Shown: positions 60,501-64,000 of the stretch, piece by piece
Layout: each line of letters opens with the position of its first letter
Position numbering within the stretch: position 1 is the first letter of the stretch
NCBI RefSeq assembly: GCF_033568475.1
Contig: NC_133120.1
Location: 88,058,151 to 88,122,150, forward strand
DNA length: 64,000 bases
Direction: 5' to 3'
DNA from: Henckelia pumila
Lineage: Eukaryota > Streptophyta > Magnoliopsida > Lamiales > Gesneriaceae
Translations under genes and position numbers: made by a program
The notes under the pieces: model-generated
What the model saw: the letters and a program-made list of their open reading frames with translations, nothing else
What the model was told of the DNA's origin: nothing
The model's database searches: none

Positions 60501-61354
60501 ACCAAATTATCGAATCAAATCAAATCAAAAAATTAAACTAAATTGAATTTAACATTAATAAAAAATTTGTTGTTTGATTAAAAAATCCAAACCCAACTGA
60601 TTTCACAAATATATAAATTTTTAATTATATATATCTTCTACTTTAGTAAGAGTAGAGCCATTTAAAAACTGAATTTTGGCTCCACACCAAAATTTTGTCC
60701 ATGATCTACCCCTCCCTATTTCGATCGGCTGAGATTGAAATTGATAGTAATACTAATTGGATGTTTTTCATTTTCCATTACTCACGTTTCTCATTTTCCT
60801 TCTCCCATCAATTCACAAAGGCCCTGAGGTGCTAAGTTGATGGAATTACGACCAATTATTTCAAAAAAAAATATCAATCGATCGAGGTTGTTCGGAGATT
60901 TTGTTAGGATACTATTGATATTGATTTGAAGTTAATTCGAGTTTTTTTTGTTTAAAGACACAATAGCCAATTAGATCCTTCGACGTACTGACTACCATGT
61001 TCTCCCGAATCCAAAATCCATACTTATAGGGTAATGTTACACGTATAACCACATTTGTACTACACATCGATCTTACACCATAAAAAATTTATTTTTCAAA
61101 TCTCATGATATAATCGAATACAAAATCTCACGATATAATGTAAAAATCTAACAATATAATTTTTGTAAATATTTTTGTACATATTATATCTTTAGCATTA
61201 TTCATACATATACGCATCCGCATTTTATCGAGAAAAACAGGAATCATACTCGATTCTCCACATAAAGCCGGATGTCTATTGCTTTTCGACTACATTATTT
61301 ACCACTATCAGAATTCGCTTTTGCCATTTTAATATATCAATTGCATGTAGTAGT

Positions 61355-62184
61355 CAGGGTCGATCCTAACAATTTTTGGGTCTGAATCTAACTTTTAAAA
61401 GAGACCCCTAAATCATAATGCGCGTTCATATTCTGTACAAAATGATTACTATAAAACAACTCTTCTAACAATTTAGAGCTAACAATATTGATCAAATTGT
61501 TCAGGAATTTTTTTTTCTCAATTAATAGCATAACCAATTCATTCAATCTTTTCACATAACATGGTTTATTGAGGATATGTTTTTAAAAGCTTTAAATTTG
61601 ATAAATTTTGTTTTTCACTTAAAACTGTAAAAAGTATAGTCAACGAGATTTTATAAGCAATGTGAGTATTTGAAAAATATCCATCAATTTTTTTTTCAAA
61701 TAATTCACTACATCCATTGTCGGTTTTGTTTCTCTTGGTAATGAGAACTTCAATAATGTCAACTCCAAGAATAAATCGTGCTCATTAATATCAGAACAAC
61801 CCTTATGAGTCAGAAAATATGTTTTTATATTGGTCCAATTACACTAATATATAATAAATTTAGAGAATAAAAATGTTTTTTTGTTTATATTGGATACGAG
61901 AAAAATAATTTATATTTGAAAAAAATTATCAAGAGACATAGGAATAATAAACTTCATAAATAAATTTATCAAAAAGCCCATAAATAATTAAAAAAATTAT
62001 ATTAGGCAGTAGGCAAAGAAAAAATAATTTTCTGAGATATGAATGAAAAAAACCCAAAAATAATTAATTTATATTGGATCAATTTACACTTTTATATAAT
62101 AAATTTTTTTTCAAAATTACGGGCCCCGAAAAAAAATGGACCCGAGTCGGACGACTCTTCGGCCTCCAAATAGGAACGGCCCTG
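61355..62184. mobile_element. Non-autonomous hAT-type element with perfect 8 bp target duplication
   Basis: An 830 bp element. The left end is CAGGGTCGATCCTAAC; the complement of the right end is CAGGGCCGTTCCTATT. The 8 bp duplication GTAGTAGT is exact at 61347-61354 and 62185-62192. The interior is AT-rich with no transposase frame. It belongs to a different family from the element at 28665, judging by the termini. Confidence 0.85.
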
Positions 62185-62192
62185 GTAGTAGT

Positions 62193-64000
62193 CGGCTCAC
62201 TTTATAAATCCTACATAATTTGTGACATGTTTTTGCTTCCATTTTTTTGTTTTAATAATCATTCTCCTTCTCAAACAAAGAAACCTCTAATTTTAAATAT
62301 CTTTCCTGTTTACTTTGCATTTTCTATTTTGGTGAGACAAGTGATGCTAATCCTGTACCACATTTTGCAATTGTGCCTTTGCCCGGCCCGGTGCATTTGT
62401 ATTTCTGAAATTTGTTTATAAACTTTTATATTGTTCAATTATTCAGAAACAATCTCATCAATTAAATGCAGCATTATATATCGCTATTGAAAGATAAACA
62501 AGAGATACAAAGTACGTAGCAACAAGAATTTATTAATTGATTCTTACAATATTTTATTAATAAAAAACAGTCTTTCATTTCTCAATATTATTAGAACCGC
62601 GATAAATGATATTGAGGTTTTGTTTTTCTATGCATGTAAAGGAATTCGTGGTTGCACAGTCATGTCTTAGGTAGATCAAAAAGGTTTATCATGATTATTT
62701 GACCTCGACACAATTGACCAAATGCCAAAGAATTTCCTACCAATGGATAGAGATTAGTAGAATTTGGTTCTTCAAGGAAATATTTAGGCAAATTTATCAT
62801 GATTTAGAAAATTTAGTATTAGCATAGTACTCATAAAAAGTAATTTCTATTAGACGATCAACTGTGCAGCTTCACTTTTAGGCATTGATTCAGGGTATAT
62901 TCATTTTAATTAAAAATAATGAAACATAAATTAATTTTCTAACTACTAATATTAGATTTAACCATAGTGAAGAAATATTACTAACAAAAGTTTCATTTCA
63001 AAATAAAAACTTATTAATCAAATTTAGAGTTAATGTGTTTTTTTTAGGTAAAGAGTTAATGTATTTTTGTACTAGCATTTTTCGGAAAAAAAAATTTCAA
63101 AACAAAAAAAAATTTAATATTTAACATTTATCTACCTGACATAAGTAAAATTAAAATGATATATATTTTATGTTATAAAAATTTTGTTGTTAATCACTAG
63201 AACATATATTACCAAATAAAAGAATATTTAAATCTTATATTTTAGTCTTAAAATTTAAACTTAGTATTTATATTTTTTTAAATCTAATTAAGTCATTTAA
63301 AATAACTTTTAAATCATAAATAAATAAATAAAATAACTTAAAATTTCTTTAACACTCGTAAATGGATTTATGAATTTTCCGGACGTTAGAATATTACGAG
63401 TTTATAATAATTTTTATGTACATTGAAATTTAGCTATTTTTAAAATTCTTATGTAATATTTGTAATGACATAATCATACATTACGATGTTAAATTAATGA
63501 ATTAATATCTATATTAAATCAACATACAATAAGTTTTGGAGATGATAAAAGACATCTGGTTTCGGGACACAAGGAGATCAAAAGACTCAAATAGATCAGA
63601 TTGCTCGAGCAGATCAGAATGAACATGGAAATACAAATAAGACCCAAATGACTTATAAGAACAAACTGATCTGTGTTGTTAATTATATTACTTTACTGCG
63701 TATTTTCTATTTGCCTAGTAATCAACTCAACTTTACACTACAAAATTTTTCCGCATTGATCAAATCAGTCATTGCACCAAGTTTTGTCTGTTAAACAAAA
63801 TTAGACAATAGTTGGTAACTCAGTTTAATTGCCACAAAAGTTTTTAAAATATTAAAGTGTACATTCATCACCTCTACATACATTTTCTATCATAACACTC
63901 TATATCCATATTGATTTCTATCTAATTATAATAGTTAGTTAATTAGAAATTTAAATTATATTTAAAAATAATTTCAATATTTTATTTGAAAAAAATTAAA
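62193..64000. other. Intergenic AT-rich DNA at the window end
   Basis: No gene, RNA or structured repeat that I can support. Confidence 0.5.

Noticed and set aside
62074-62421. A 115-codon plus-strand frame crossing the end of the hAT element
   Set aside because: It starts inside the element, crosses its border and shows no domain.

Overview
This 64 kb window is nuclear DNA from a flowering plant, very probably a core eudicot (an asterid such as a Lamiales species would fit, but I cannot prove it). The genes have many GT-AG introns in AT-rich sequence, encode organelle-targeted plant proteins, and include a nuclear gene for the 3' half of mitochondrial rpl2, a transfer known from eudicots. 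I see no CRISPR, tRNA, rRNA or bacterial-type operon. For each complete spliced gene I joined the exons by hand; each gives one open frame whose length is divisible by three (LETM1 756 aa, HTD2-like 160 aa, AHAS small subunit 482 aa, RPL2 206 aa, alkenal reductase 344 aa).

Layout. 141-359 (+): last exon of a CASTOR/POLLUX-type ion channel. 877-1276: palindromic MITE. 1690-18198 (-): 14-exon mitochondrial LETM1 gene whose sixth intron holds a complete, very young Ty1/copia element (5712-15291). 20580-21270 (-): mitochondrial hot-dog 3-hydroxyacyl-thioester dehydratase. 23561-26807 (+): remnant of a PLATZ zinc-binding protein gene, missing its N-terminal half and split by a 2.6 kb insertion. 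27475-30110: debris, with a plastid atpB fragment, a LINE RNase H remnant and a hAT-type element with a perfect 8 bp target duplication. 30949-36747 (+): 12-exon acetohydroxyacid synthase regulatory subunit. 37891-51701: an old 13.8 kb Mutator-like element with long hairpin-rich terminal inverted repeats, carrying a plant mobile domain (PMD) gene and a MURA transposase gene, both broken. A second Mutator-type element (45433-50368, 9 bp target duplication) is nested inside it. 52058-54075 (+): RPL2 3' half. 54659-57690 (-): NADPH-dependent alkenal/enone reductase. 59091-59363 (-): defensin-like secreted peptide. 61355-62184: another hAT-type element with a perfect 8 bp duplication. The rest is AT-rich intergenic DNA.

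How the genes relate. The functional genes are ordinary single plant genes, not a cluster: three are mitochondrial by family (LETM1, the dehydratase, RPL2), one is plastid branched-chain amino-acid regulation (AHAS small subunit), one is carbonyl detoxification, one is secreted defence or signalling.

The most unusual content is in the mobile DNA. Three unrelated elements (copia leader, the LTR-like insertion in PLATZ, the Mutator-like termini) each carry runs of consecutive short, near-perfect hairpins, mostly with 2-5 nt loops. Where related hairpins can be compared between the two ends of the Mutator-like element, base changes in one arm are matched in the other. The PMD plus MURA element is the best candidate in the window for an under-described system.
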